From positions 1 through 12,216 of the forward strand of contig JAKOSQ010000188.1 of NCBI GenBank assembly GCA_029777215.1: a DNA stretch of 12,216 bases, read 5' to 3'. Within the stretch, counting starts at the first letter, position 1. Each line of letters opens with the position of its first letter. This document shows positions 1 through 6,500 of the stretch, one piece after another. The translations under genes and the position numbers were made by a program. Source of the DNA: Bacillota bacterium. Lineage in GTDB: Bacteria; Bacillota; Clostridia; Oscillospirales; Oscillospiraceae. Under the pieces are notes generated by a model. That model worked only from the letters and a program-made list of their open reading frames with translations, was not told where the DNA came from and did no database searches.

Positions 1-579
1 GCCGACGATTGCGCCCATGAGACAGGCCGCCGAAAGGAGACTTCCCGTCTTGCGCGACTGCAGGTCGATGAGTTCGTCCTCCGTGAGCGTTTTGCCGTTG
101 CCGTCCATGTCGAGCTGCTGCCCGCCGCAGATGCCGTCCGCGCCCGCGGCGTTCGCCAGCGCCTCGGCGCAGTCCGCGCGGACCTCCGCCGGCAGGCCGC
201 TGCGCAGGATGGTCCCGAAAGCCTCGGCCTGCAGTGCGTCCCCCGCGAGGGTCGCCGTGAACTCGCCGTAGACGATGTGGTTCGTGGGCTTTCCCCGGCG
301 TAGACGGTCGTTGTCCATGCAGGGCAGATCGTCGTGGATGAGCGAGTAGGTGTGGAGCATCTCGACCGCCATGGCGACCGGCAAAGCGGCTTCCGGGTCG
401 CCCCCGCAGGCCGCGCAGAACGCAAGCACCAGTACAGGGCGCACGCGCTTGCCGCCCGCGAGCAGACTGTAGCGCATGGCCTCAAAGAGGCGGCGGTGCT
501 CAAGCTTGAGCCCGTCCTTAAAGCACTGGGCGAGAGCCGTTTCCGCCATGAGGCGGTAATCCTCGATTGCGGCGCTCAC
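1..579 (-). CDS. ispA: Polyprenyl (farnesyl/geranyl) diphosphate synthase, 3' end cut off
   Basis: Trans-type prenyltransferase that condenses isopentenyl diphosphate with allylic diphosphates to make geranyl/farnesyl diphosphate in the cytoplasm, feeding undecaprenyl and quinone synthesis. 193 codons are present. The family motif GGKRVRP is at residues 42-48. The first aspartate-rich motif, DDLPCMD (residues 83-89, followed by ND and RRGKP), is the Mg2+-diphosphate site and has the two-residue insertion usual in bacterial short-chain enzymes. GGQQLDM is at 152-158 and KTGSL at 177-181. The second aspartate-rich motif lies beyond the window edge. The start is a GTG at 579-577 that overlaps the xseB stop (GTGA, 4 nt), implying translational coupling. 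The place after xseB matches B. subtilis ispA. Exact chain length cannot be read from this fragment, so a farnesyl or geranylgeranyl synthase is possible. Confidence 0.95.
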   Translation of the reverse strand, partial: MSAAIEDYRLMAETALAQCFKDGLKLEHRRLFEAMRYSLLAGGKRVRPVLVLAFCAACGGDPEAALPVAMAVEMLHTYSLIHDDLPCMDNDRLRRGKPTNHIVYGEFTATLAGDALQAEAFGTILRSGLPAEVRADCAEALANAAGADGICGGQQLDMDGNGKTLTEDELIDLQSRKTGSLLSAACLMGAIVG

Positions 580-815
580 GTTTCGTCCTCCGCCCCGAAG
601 GGTTCTTCGACCGGCGCGCCGTCCGCGCCCTTGCGAAGCTTCACGATCTTCTGCTCGGCTTCGTCGAGCAGCCTGCCGCAGGAGGCGATCAGCGCCGTTC
701 CCTCTTCAAAGAGGGCCAGCGACTCCGAAAGCGGAGCCTCGCCCTTTTCAAGCGTCCGCACGATAACGTTCAAGCGCTCCATCGATTCCTCAAAGCTCAT
801 TTTCTTCTGTGCCAT
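576..815 (-). CDS. xseB: Exodeoxyribonuclease VII small subunit
   Basis: Small subunit of exonuclease VII, which degrades single-stranded DNA to oligonucleotides together with XseA in the cytoplasm. It has 79 residues, the normal size for the family. Its sequence matches the short helical XseB fold: MSFEESMERLNVIVRTLEKG near the N terminus, then a second helix with LFEEGTALIASC and LDEAEQKIVKL, and an acidic C terminus. The ATG at 815-813 is preceded by AAAGGAGA about 8 nt upstream, a good ribosome binding site. Its start lies inside the end of xseA when that gene is read in the restored frame (26-nt overlap), and its TGA overlaps the ispA GTG. Several copies of XseB bind one XseA, which may explain why it has its own strong binding site. 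Confidence 0.95.
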   Translation of the reverse strand: MAQKKMSFEESMERLNVIVRTLEKGEAPLSESLALFEEGTALIASCGRLLDEAEQKIVKLRKGADGAPVEEPFGAEDET

Positions 816-2104
816 GGCTCAGTCTCCTTTTGCGTTCCTTTTTCACGCTCTCGACAGCGCACTTCGCGCTGCCGTCCGAGAGCTTCAGCTCGAGCGTGTC
901 GCCCGGCTGCAGCTGGCGGACGGACGAGACGGGCGCGCCCTGCGCGTCCTCCGCGATCGCATAGCCGCGGCCCAGCACCTTGAGGGGGCTGAGCGCGTCG
1001 AGCGTCGCGGCGGTGCGGCCGTAGGCGTTTTTCTTTTCGGCGAGCAGCCGGTCGAAATCCGCCGGCAGCGCCAACGAAAGGCGCTGGCACGCCGCTTTTT
1101 TTTTGAGTCAGAAGCCGCTCAAAGTCCGCGAGCATCGCGCCTGAGACGCCGTCGAGCTCAAGCCGCTTCTGGTCGATGTAGGCCGCGGGATTCTGCACAA
1201 CGCGGCGGGAGGCCATATCCTCAAGACGTGCCCGGCGGGCGGAAAGTTCCTTTTCGGCCGCGTGACCGGCCCGCGCTCTGAGATTTTCCAGCAGCTCGCG
1301 CTGCTCGGCCTCGTCCGGGACCGCGAGCTCGGCGGCGTTCGAGGGCGTCGCCGCCCGGAGGTCCGCGACGAAATCCGCGATCGTAAAGTCCGGCTCGTGG
1401 CCGACGGCGGAGATGACCGGAAGCTCGGAGTCATAGATCGCCCGCGCGACGCGCTCGTCGTTAAAGGCCCAAAGGTCCTCGATCGAGCCGCCGCCGCGCC
1501 CGACGATGAGGACGTCCCCGACCCGGTACTTGTTCGCGTAATGGATCGCGCCGACGATCTCGGGCGGGGCCTCGGTCCCCTGCACGCGCACGGGCAGCAG
1601 CACGACCTTCGCCGCCGGCCAGCGCTTGCCGAGAACGCGGATGATGTCCCGCACCGCCGCGCCGGCGGAGGAGGTCACGACCGCGATCGTCTGCGGAAAG
1701 CGCGGGATGGGTTTTTTGTGTGCGGGATCGAAAAGGCCCTCCCTTTGCAGCTTTTCCTTGAGCTGCTCGAAGGCGAGGGCGAGATCGCCGGTCCCCTCGG
1801 GCAGAAGCTGCTCGACATAGAGCTGATAGGCCCCGTCGCGCGGGTAGACTGAGAGCCTGCCAACCGCCGTCACGCCCATGCCGCTGGCGGGCTTAAAATG
1901 CAGGCGCGAGGCATTTCCCCTGAACATCACGCAGCGCAGCGCGCTCTCGGGGTCCTTGAGCGTGAAGTAGTGGTGGCCGGAGGGATAGACCTTATAGTTT
2001 GAAAGCTCGCCCCTGACCGCGACGCTTTGCAGCAGCGGGTCAGAGTCGAGCATGTTTTTGATGTGGTTGTTGAGCTCCGTGACGGAGAGGACCGCGCCGT
2101 CCAT
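790..2104 (-). CDS. xseA: Exodeoxyribonuclease VII large subunit, frame broken at an A9 run
   Basis: Catalytic subunit of exonuclease VII. The N-terminal OB-fold (about residues 5-100, with VRGELSNYK and GHHYFTLKD) is followed by the nuclease domain, with VTSSAGAAVRDI (143-154), GRGGGSIEDLWAFNDE (202-217) and GHEPDFTIADFVADLRAATP (235-254). A coiled-coil region follows. After Gln334-Lys-Lys, encoded in a run of nine A (minus strand; 1104-1096), the reading frame turns into low-quality Arg/Pro-rich sequence and stops at 797. One A fewer restores the family C terminus, including DFDRLLAEKK, LSPLKVLGRGYAIAEDAQG and LQPGDTLELKLSDG, and ends at 790 with about 437 residues, a normal length. The ATG at 2104-2102 overlaps the nusB TGA by one base and has GGAG 8 nt upstream. 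Whether the break is a sequencing error, a mutation or slippage-decoded is unknown. Identity is certain; integrity is not. Confidence 0.9.
1096..1104 (-). other. Homopolymer A9 at the xseA frame break
   Basis: Nine consecutive T on the plus strand (A9 in the mRNA) at codons 334-336 of xseA. The sense-frame ORF upstream is XseA-like to this point, and the XseA-like C terminus continues in the next frame. Loss of one base here would join them. A runs of this length are known sites of RNA polymerase slippage and also of sequencing and assembly errors. Confidence 0.85.
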
Positions 2105-2745
2105 CAGACCTGCTCCGGGCTCTCCGGCGCTTCGGCTTCAGCAGGTGCTTCGACTTCGGCAGGTGCTTCCGGCTCGGCGGGTGCTTCGACTTCAGCAGGG
2201 GCTTCCGGCTCGGCGAGCGCTTCGGCTTCGACTTCAGCAGGTGCTTCGGCTTCGGCTTCGGCGGACATGTTTTCCGGCTCGCGCTCCGGCTTCGGAGGCG
2301 CACCGAGCTCGCCGCGCATGAAGGAGCCAAGAATGCCGTTGATGAAGGAGACCGTCTCCGGCTCCTCGTAGCTCTTGGCGAGCTCCACCGCCTCGTTGAT
2401 GGCGACGGAGTCGGGCACCTCGTCCAAATACAGCACTTCAAAAAGCGCCGTTCGCAAAATAGTCAGGGCAATGCGCGAAATGCGCGAGACCTTCCAGCCG
2501 CGCGCGTATTTTTCAACATAGGCGTCCATCTCGCGGGCGTGTTCCGCCGTGCCGAGGACGACGGTGCTGATATATGCCTGCTGCTTTTCATCCGGAAATT
2601 CGGCGAAAAGCTCGTTTTCATCCGCAAGCGAGCTGAAATAGTCCTTATCAAAGAAGGCGTCGAGCGCCTCCTGCGCGTTTTTCGGGTCTCCAGCGACGGA
2701 AAAGCCGATCTGGACGGCGAGCTGTCTCGCCACTGTTCTGGTCAT
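2104..2745 (-). CDS. nusB: Transcription antitermination factor NusB with a long acidic repeat tail
   Basis: NusB binds boxA RNA with NusE (ribosomal protein S10) and supports antitermination of rRNA transcription. The all-helical NusB domain spans about residues 1-148: TRTVARQLAVQIGFS at the N terminus, then WKVSRISRIALTILRTALFE, with LDEVPDSVAINEAVELAKSY and VSFINGILG near its end, as in the family. Total length is 213 residues against roughly 130-150 usual. The excess is a C-terminal tail (about 149-213) made almost only of Ala, Glu, Pro and Val, with two near-identical 12-residue units (181-204). The ATG at 2745-2743 has CGGAGGA about 8 nt upstream. A strong hairpin lies just upstream, after the Asp23-like gene. 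The TGA overlaps the xseA start by one base. The tail is strongly acidic, probably disordered, and of unknown role. Confidence 0.93.
   Translation of the reverse strand: MTRTVARQLAVQIGFSVAGDPKNAQEALDAFFDKDYFSSLADENELFAEFPDEKQQAYISTVVLGTAEHAREMDAYVEKYARGWKVSRISRIALTILRTALFEVLYLDEVPDSVAINEAVELAKSYEEPETVSFINGILGSFMRGELGAPPKPEREPENMSAEAEAEAPAEVEAEALAEPEAPAEVEAPAEPEAPAEVEAPAEAEAPESPEQV
2147..2218 (-). repeat. Two 36-bp tandem units within a degenerate array, coding for the NusB tail
   Basis: Two adjacent 36-bp units (2147-2182 and 2183-2218) differ at 4 positions and encode EAPAEVEAPAEP and EAPAEVEAPAEA. They lie in a wider degenerate array of 18-bp half units, roughly 2125-2270. The repeat length is a multiple of three, so gain or loss of units would keep nusB and the downstream overlap with xseA in frame. 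Confidence 0.85.
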
Positions 2746-2780
2746 CGTTCGTTCCTCCGAAATTCATCTGATGTGAAAGG

Positions 2781-2820
2781 CACCGGAAAGCGGACGCCGT
2801 CCGCTTTCCGGTGGTTTTTT
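2781..2820 (+). terminator. Strong intrinsic-terminator-like hairpin, T-run on the plus strand
   Basis: A perfect 15-bp inverted repeat (arms 2781-2795 and 2799-2813, loop GCC) is followed on the plus strand by G and six T (2815-2820). It sits in the 74-nt gap between the Asp23-like gene and nusB, both minus-strand. On the minus strand the hairpin is followed only by CCTTTCAC, a poor U-tract, so efficient termination of the operon is doubtful. It may stop antisense transcription or act as an mRNA stem-loop or partial attenuator. The structure is seen directly; its role is inferred. Confidence 0.6.
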
Positions 2821-3188
2821 CATGCTTTCAGTCTGGGGAAGGAGACCCCGCTCACATGGACGTTGACGGTCGGCGACATGCCGGTCATCCCCTCAAGCGC
2901 GCTCGCGACCGAGGACTGGACCTTCTCGGCGACCTCCGTCACGACACAGCCGAAATCGACCATGAGCAGGATATCGACAATGATCTTGTCGTCCTCAAAC
3001 GCGACCTTCACGCCCTTTGACAAACTCTTTCTGCCAATGAACTCCATGATGTCGTCCCCGACGGTGCTCGCAAGGCCGTCCACGCCGTCGATCTCGCTGA
3101 TGGCGGCGCCGACGATCGTCGCGATGACGTCCTCGGAGATGCAGACATTTCCTTTTTCGGTTGCTGCGGTTATATAATTATCAGCCAT
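2820..3188 (-). CDS. Asp23/Gls24 family protein (YqhY-like)
   Basis: A 122-residue protein of the Asp23/Gls24 (DUF322) family. Its matching segments are GNVCISEDVIATIVGAAISE (residues 13-32), the IDGVDGLAS motif, GVKVAFEDDKIIVDILLMVD and VAEKVQSSVASALEGMTGM, ending in VNVHVSGVSF. No membrane segment or signal peptide is seen, so it is expected to be cytoplasmic. Its position just before nusB matches B. subtilis yqhY, which lies between accC and nusB and has been linked to control of acetyl-CoA carboxylase; here accB and accC are not adjacent. The ATG at 3188-3186 has GGGAGG 8 nt upstream and follows a strong sigma-A-type promoter, so it is the first gene of the housekeeping operon. The family is certain; the precise function is not. 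Confidence 0.9.
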   Translation of the reverse strand: MADNYITAATEKGNVCISEDVIATIVGAAISEIDGVDGLASTVGDDIMEFIGRKSLSKGVKVAFEDDKIIVDILLMVDFGCVVTEVAEKVQSSVASALEGMTGMSPTVNVHVSGVSFPRLKA

Positions 3189-3229
3189 TTTAAAAGCCTC
3201 CCAGAATGCGAAATTGCGCTGTGCTCAAG

Positions 3230-3258
3230 ATTATCTGATATTCTACCACAGTTTTCAA
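3230..3258 (-). promoter_or_regulatory. Sigma-A-type promoter of the asp23-nusB-xseAB-ispA operon
   Basis: On the minus strand the -35 box TTGAAA (3258-3253), a 17-nt spacer and the -10 box GATAAT (3235-3230) lie 42 nt upstream of the Asp23-like start codon. A T/C-rich tract directly upstream (3274-3257) could act as an UP element. This gives the housekeeping genes their own vegetative start, separate from spoIIIA. Confidence 0.75.
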
Positions 3259-3290
3259 AAAAAGAAAAGAAAAATCGTACCGACGTCCGG
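3257..3290 (-). terminator. Possible weak terminator after spoIIIAH
   Basis: Two bases after the spoIIIAH stop, a short imperfect stem (CCGGACGTCGG, 3290-3280) is followed by TAC, GA and a pyrimidine tract T5-C-T4-C-T7 (3274-3257) on the minus strand. The stem has only 3-4 pairs, so termination would be weak. The tract may serve mainly as an upstream element of the next promoter. Confidence 0.25.
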
Positions 3291-3291
3291 C

Positions 3292-4032
3292 TTATTCGAG
3301 AACGCTCGAGTCATCCGTCTCGGCGGTCTTGGCGGTCGGCGCTGGCGTGGCGGACGCGCCCGGTGTGGGCGAGGCGGCGGTCGGCGCGCTCGACGCTGCG
3401 CTGTCTGCCGGCGAGCCCTGGCCGTTTTTGACTTCGATCACCTTGATCTGCGTGGGCTTGAAATCCGTCTCCGTCGTGATGGTGTCCGTGATCTTTGCGA
3501 CGTCCTCGGCCTTCAGCCCGTCCGCCGGCGCGGGCACTGCGAGGGTCACTCCGTCCGCTGTGACAAAGGCCACGCACTCGGAGAAGTCCTTGGCGAGCAG
3601 CAGGTTCTCGATCTGCGTCTCCTCCATTGAATAGTTCGCCATCGCGGAGATCGCGCTCATCGCGCCGTCGATCGTCTCCTTGGAGGCGCTCTTCGAGGCG
3701 GCAGTCGACTTGAGCAGGCTCAGCGCCTCGTCGCGCGACTGCTTGCGCGTGAGCCGCGCCTGCGCGAAATAGTCGGCGTCGGAGGCCGTCTCAGCCGTCT
3801 TCCCGTCCGCGTCCATGTTCTTGAGATCGCTGAGGCCGACGCTCGCCGCGTCCGGCAGCGGGGCCGACTTGTTGTAGCTCCAGTTGAGGTAGACAGCCGC
3901 GCCGACGCACAGCAGCACAGCGATCACCGTGACCGTCCGCTTCCCGCGCTGCGCCCCGCCCGCGCGCTTCGGCATCTTTTCCGCCGAGGCCGTTTCCACG
4001 CTTTTTTCTTCTTCTTGGTTTCTAATCTCCAT
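3292..4032 (-). CDS. spoIIIAH: Stage III sporulation protein AH, with an extended C-terminal tail
   Basis: SpoIIIAH is the mother-cell partner of forespore SpoIIQ. The two interlock across the intermembrane space and form the channel needed for late forespore gene expression. It has 246 residues: a charged cytoplasmic N terminus (1-31), one membrane segment (about 33-50, TVTVIAVLLCVGAAVYLNW), a linker, and a YscJ/FliF-like domain (about 88-202) containing YFAQARLTRKQSRDEALSLL, MSAISAMANYSMEETQIENL and the final FKPTQIKVIEVK. Residues 203-246 are a low-complexity Ser/Ala/Pro/Thr tail after the usual domain end. Topology places this tail outside the mother-cell membrane, between the two membranes. 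The ATG at 4032-4030 has GAGAGGTG nearby, 10 nt after the spoIIIAG stop. It is the last gene of the spoIIIA operon. Confidence 0.93.
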   Translation of the reverse strand: MEIRNQEEEKSVETASAEKMPKRAGGAQRGKRTVTVIAVLLCVGAAVYLNWSYNKSAPLPDAASVGLSDLKNMDADGKTAETASDADYFAQARLTRKQSRDEALSLLKSTAASKSASKETIDGAMSAISAMANYSMEETQIENLLLAKDFSECVAFVTADGVTLAVPAPADGLKAEDVAKITDTITTETDFKPTQIKVIEVKNGQGSPADSAASSAPTAASPTPGASATPAPTAKTAETDDSSVLE

Positions 4033-4042
4033 TATACACCTC

Positions 4043-4522
4043 TCAGTTCATTTTCATCACCGTGACTCTGTCGCTTGTCAGCCCCGTGTAGGCCTCAACA
4101 GCGGAGAGCACCGCGAGTTTTGCCGCCGCATCGTCCGCGCCCTCGCAGACGACCACCGCTCCCTTATATTCTGGGTTTACATAATGTAAGTCCACCACGC
4201 TCTCATTTCCGTTTTCGGAGACGACGAGCGTCTTTTCCTCGCTCTGCGCGAGCTGACGCTGCGCACTGCCCTCGACGGAGAGCAGGACCTTGACCCGACC
4301 AACACCGCTGATCTGCCCGAGCGCGTCCGCGAGACGGGCTTCCTCGTCCGTCACCGAGAAGGCGGGCTCTGTGAGCTTTGCGTCCCCGGTCTTTTTCGTT
4401 CCGCCGCCGGACGGCAGAAGCAGCAAAAGCAGCCCGGCCGCAAGCAAAAGCAGCACGAGTCTGTTTTTGAGCAGCTTTTGCAAAACGGCGCCGCGCGCCT
4501 CAGTTTGTCCCTTCGTTTCCAT
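4043..4522 (-). CDS. spoIIIAG: Stage III sporulation protein AG
   Basis: Ring-forming component of the SpoIIIA-SpoIIQ channel, related in fold to secretion and flagellar ring proteins. It has 159 residues, shorter than the B. subtilis protein. A very Leu-rich membrane segment (about 22-36) follows a basic N terminus. The extracytoplasmic ring-building domain starts near residue 58 (LADALGQISGVGRVKVLLSV) and includes the family block NPEYKGAVVVCEGADDAAAK and the end AVEAYTGLTSDRVTVMKM. The ATG at 4522-4520 lies 23 nt inside spoIIIAF. AAGGA is about 14 nt upstream, a rather distant site, so translation is probably coupled to spoIIIAF. Confidence 0.93.
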   Translation of the reverse strand: METKGQTEARGAVLQKLLKNRLVLLLLAAGLLLLLLPSGGGTKKTGDAKLTEPAFSVTDEEARLADALGQISGVGRVKVLLSVEGSAQRQLAQSEEKTLVVSENGNESVVDLHYVNPEYKGAVVVCEGADDAAAKLAVLSAVEAYTGLTSDRVTVMKMN

Positions 4523-4994
4523 TCCAGCACTGTCTTTCCTTCGGTATTCCGAGATCGTATTCGATTGCGTTTTCCAGAAGCGTCTTTTCCCGCTGCGGCG
4601 GCTGACCCGTCAGACACACCGCATACGGGTACCAGCAGTCCTCCCCCCATTTGACCCTGACCTCCGCCGTGACGTCTGTGAGACCGAGGGCCTTTGCTTT
4701 GTCCAATATATATGCGGCGAGCTGCCGCTCTATGAACCGTCTGTCCAGCGCGTTTTGCGTTTCCTGTGCGTCACCCGCGATCTCGGCGGCGTGCTCGCGG
4801 TAGTCCGCCATGTCGAGCGAGAGCCGCGCCGGGTCGAAGCCCGCGAGGGGCTTTATGACCGTCAGCAGCAGCACGATCCCGCACAGCAGCCGCAGGACGT
4901 CTTTGACGTTGCCCTTCGGCGTGAGCACCAGCGCTGCCGCGCAGAGCATCGACGCGCCCGCGATCGCGCGCACCCACTCCGATGCCGCCGTCAT
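4500..4994 (-). CDS. spoIIIAF: Stage III sporulation protein AF
   Basis: Small membrane component of the SpoIIIA complex in the mother-cell membrane surrounding the forespore. It has 164 residues. Two hydrophobic segments lie near the N terminus (about 8-25 and 32-50, separated by PKGNVKDVLRL), followed by a soluble domain with ERQLAAYILDKAKALGLTDV and DLGIPKERQC, a layout typical of SpoIIIAF. The ATG at 4994-4992 overlaps the spoIIIAE TGA (ATGA). The frame stays open well upstream of this ATG, but that stretch lies inside spoIIIAE and reads as Arg/Gly-rich noise. No strong ribosome binding site is seen, so coupled translation is likely. Confidence 0.92.
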   Translation of the reverse strand: MTAASEWVRAIAGASMLCAAALVLTPKGNVKDVLRLLCGIVLLLTVIKPLAGFDPARLSLDMADYREHAAEIAGDAQETQNALDRRFIERQLAAYILDKAKALGLTDVTAEVRVKWGEDCWYPYAVCLTGQPPQREKTLLENAIEYDLGIPKERQCWNGNEGTN

Positions 4995-6115
4995 CCGCCC
5001 ACCGCCTTCATGCTCGAAACGAGCGAGAGAAAGAGCATGATCCCGCCCGCGCCGACGAGACCCAACAGCAGGCCAAATGCCGTTCCGATCTCGCCAATCA
5101 TGTCCGCCGTGCGTTTGTCGCAGATCGCCTGTGAGAGCGCGGAGACGCCCTTGTAAACGAGGTATTTGACCCCGATCGCAAGGAAGGGGCCGAGGCAGAT
5201 CGCCGCCGAGGCGAGCAGGCCGAAGACGCCGACGGCGTTGCGCACCATGCCCGCCCCCGCGAGCAGCGTCTCCGCCGCGTCTGAGAGCGTCCCGCCGACA
5301 ACGGGCAGCGCCGTTGAAAGGACGCTCTTGGCGGCCTTCGCGGCAAACTCGTCGGTCTTGCCCGTGACAATGCCCGTGAGGCCGAGGTAGGTCGTGAAGG
5401 CGAGGACGAGCAGGGTCAGCGCCGTGGTACACACCCATTTTAAAAAGCTCGCGACGCCCCCGAGAGTATCGCGCGGCAGCACGGCATTGGCGAGCACCGC
5501 CGCGAGATAGAGACTCACGAGCGGCAGAACAAAGTCGGTCCCGACCGCGAGCAGCAGGTCCATGAACATCGCGCTCGCCGCGTACTTTGCCGCCGCCGAG
5601 CTCACTGCGCCCGCGCTGACCGCCGCCGAGCACATCACCGGCAGCACCGCCTTCGAGAAGTCCGAGAGCGCGCGCAGCGTCTCGCCCCCCTGCGCGAGCA
5701 GACTGCCCGCGTCGCCGACCGCGACGACCGCCGCCGCGGCGGTGCCCGAGAGGGTCACGGCATCGCGCACGTTGCCCTCCTTCAGGCCGGCGGTCGCGGC
5801 GGCGCACAGCAGCAGCACGGTCAGCAGGCCCGCCGCCTGCCGCAGACCGGAGCGAAACAGCTCCGTGAACTGTTTTCCGAAGGACTTTCCGAGCGCGGAG
5901 AGTCCCTTTTCTCCCATCTGCGTGTCGGAGAGCGAGGCGTCGCCCAATATCTCTTTTGCCTGCTGAGGAACAGCCTTTTGCAGCTTGTCCGCGCCCGCGG
6001 CGTCCGCCTGCTCGGTAAAGGCTGAGGGCAGGGGCGCCGGCGGGCTCGTCTCCTCCGCGCGCGCCGCCCCGGCGAGGAGCAGCGGCAAAAGCAGGATCAG
6101 CAGCAGTCTTTTCAT
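4991..6115 (-). CDS. spoIIIAE: Stage III sporulation protein AE
   Basis: Polytopic membrane protein of the SpoIIIA complex, required for SpoIIIA-SpoIIQ channel function. It has 374 residues, close to the usual size. A signal-peptide-like N terminus (MKRLLLILLLPLLLAGAARA, 1-20) is followed by an extracytoplasmic linker and several membrane segments, among them GLLTVLLLCAAATAGL, MFMDLLLAVGTDFVLPLVSL, LLASAAICLGPFLAIGVKYL and AFGLLLGLVGAGGIMLFLSL. Family blocks include KTDEFAAKAAKSVLSTALPV, VVGGTLSDAAETLL and NAVGVFGLLA. The ATG at 6115-6113 is chosen because it begins the signal peptide, overlaps the spoIIIAD TGA (ATGA) and has GGAG 7 nt upstream. The open frame further upstream is an off-frame reading of spoIIIAD. 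Confidence 0.95.
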   Translation of the reverse strand: MKRLLLILLLPLLLAGAARAEETSPPAPLPSAFTEQADAAGADKLQKAVPQQAKEILGDASLSDTQMGEKGLSALGKSFGKQFTELFRSGLRQAAGLLTVLLLCAAATAGLKEGNVRDAVTLSGTAAAAVVAVGDAGSLLAQGGETLRALSDFSKAVLPVMCSAAVSAGAVSSAAAKYAASAMFMDLLLAVGTDFVLPLVSLYLAAVLANAVLPRDTLGGVASFLKWVCTTALTLLVLAFTTYLGLTGIVTGKTDEFAAKAAKSVLSTALPVVGGTLSDAAETLLAGAGMVRNAVGVFGLLASAAICLGPFLAIGVKYLVYKGVSALSQAICDKRTADMIGEIGTAFGLLLGLVGAGGIMLFLSLVSSMKAVGG

Positions 6116-6498
6116 GTCAGCGCTCCGATCGTCCGCAGCAGGGCTTTCAAAAGCGGCAGAGAGACATACAGCGCGCAGACCGCCCCGCAGGTCTCGAGGG
6201 TCGAGCCCGCCGCCGACTGTCCCGCGTCCTTGCACAGGTCGCTGCCGAGGCGCGAGACCATGCCGATGCCGACACACTTTAAGATCGGCGCGGCATAGCT
6301 TCCCGAAAAGTCCGTCGAGAGCTCGACGAGGGTGAGCGTCTCTTTGACCTCCGAAAAGGCCTTCAAGGCGAGTCCCGCGACCAGTGCGCACACCGCGAGC
6401 CCCAGCGCAAGTGAGAGCTCCGGGTTGGTCTTTTTGATGACGAGCGACAAAATCGCCGCCGCGACGGACGCCGCCGCCGCCTTCAAAACGATCTCCAT
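6112..6498 (-). CDS. spoIIIAD: Stage III sporulation protein AD
   Basis: Small integral membrane protein of the SpoIIIA complex. Its 128 residues are close to the B. subtilis length. Membrane segments appear at about 2-22, 28-47 and near the C terminus. The family pattern is clear: IKKTNPELSLALGLAVCAL, FSGSYAAPILKCVGIGMVS, and then SDLCKDAGQSAAGSTLETCG. The ATG at 6498-6496 is 2 nt after the spoIIIAC stop. No good Shine-Dalgarno sequence is visible, so translation is probably coupled to spoIIIAC. Confidence 0.95.
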   Translation of the reverse strand: MEIVLKAAAASVAAAILSLVIKKTNPELSLALGLAVCALVAGLALKAFSEVKETLTLVELSTDFSGSYAAPILKCVGIGMVSRLGSDLCKDAGQSAAGSTLETCGAVCALYVSLPLLKALLRTIGALT

Positions 6499-6500
6499 GC

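Noticed and set aside
334..1281. A 315-codon plus-strand open frame over ispA, xseB and xseA
   Set aside because: The minus strand encodes three recognisable enzymes there; the plus-strand product is Arg-rich with no motifs.
4031..4036. TATAAT overlapping the spoIIIAH start codon on the minus strand
   Set aside because: No acceptable -35 box lies 16-18 nt upstream, and transcripts from it would lack a ribosome binding site.
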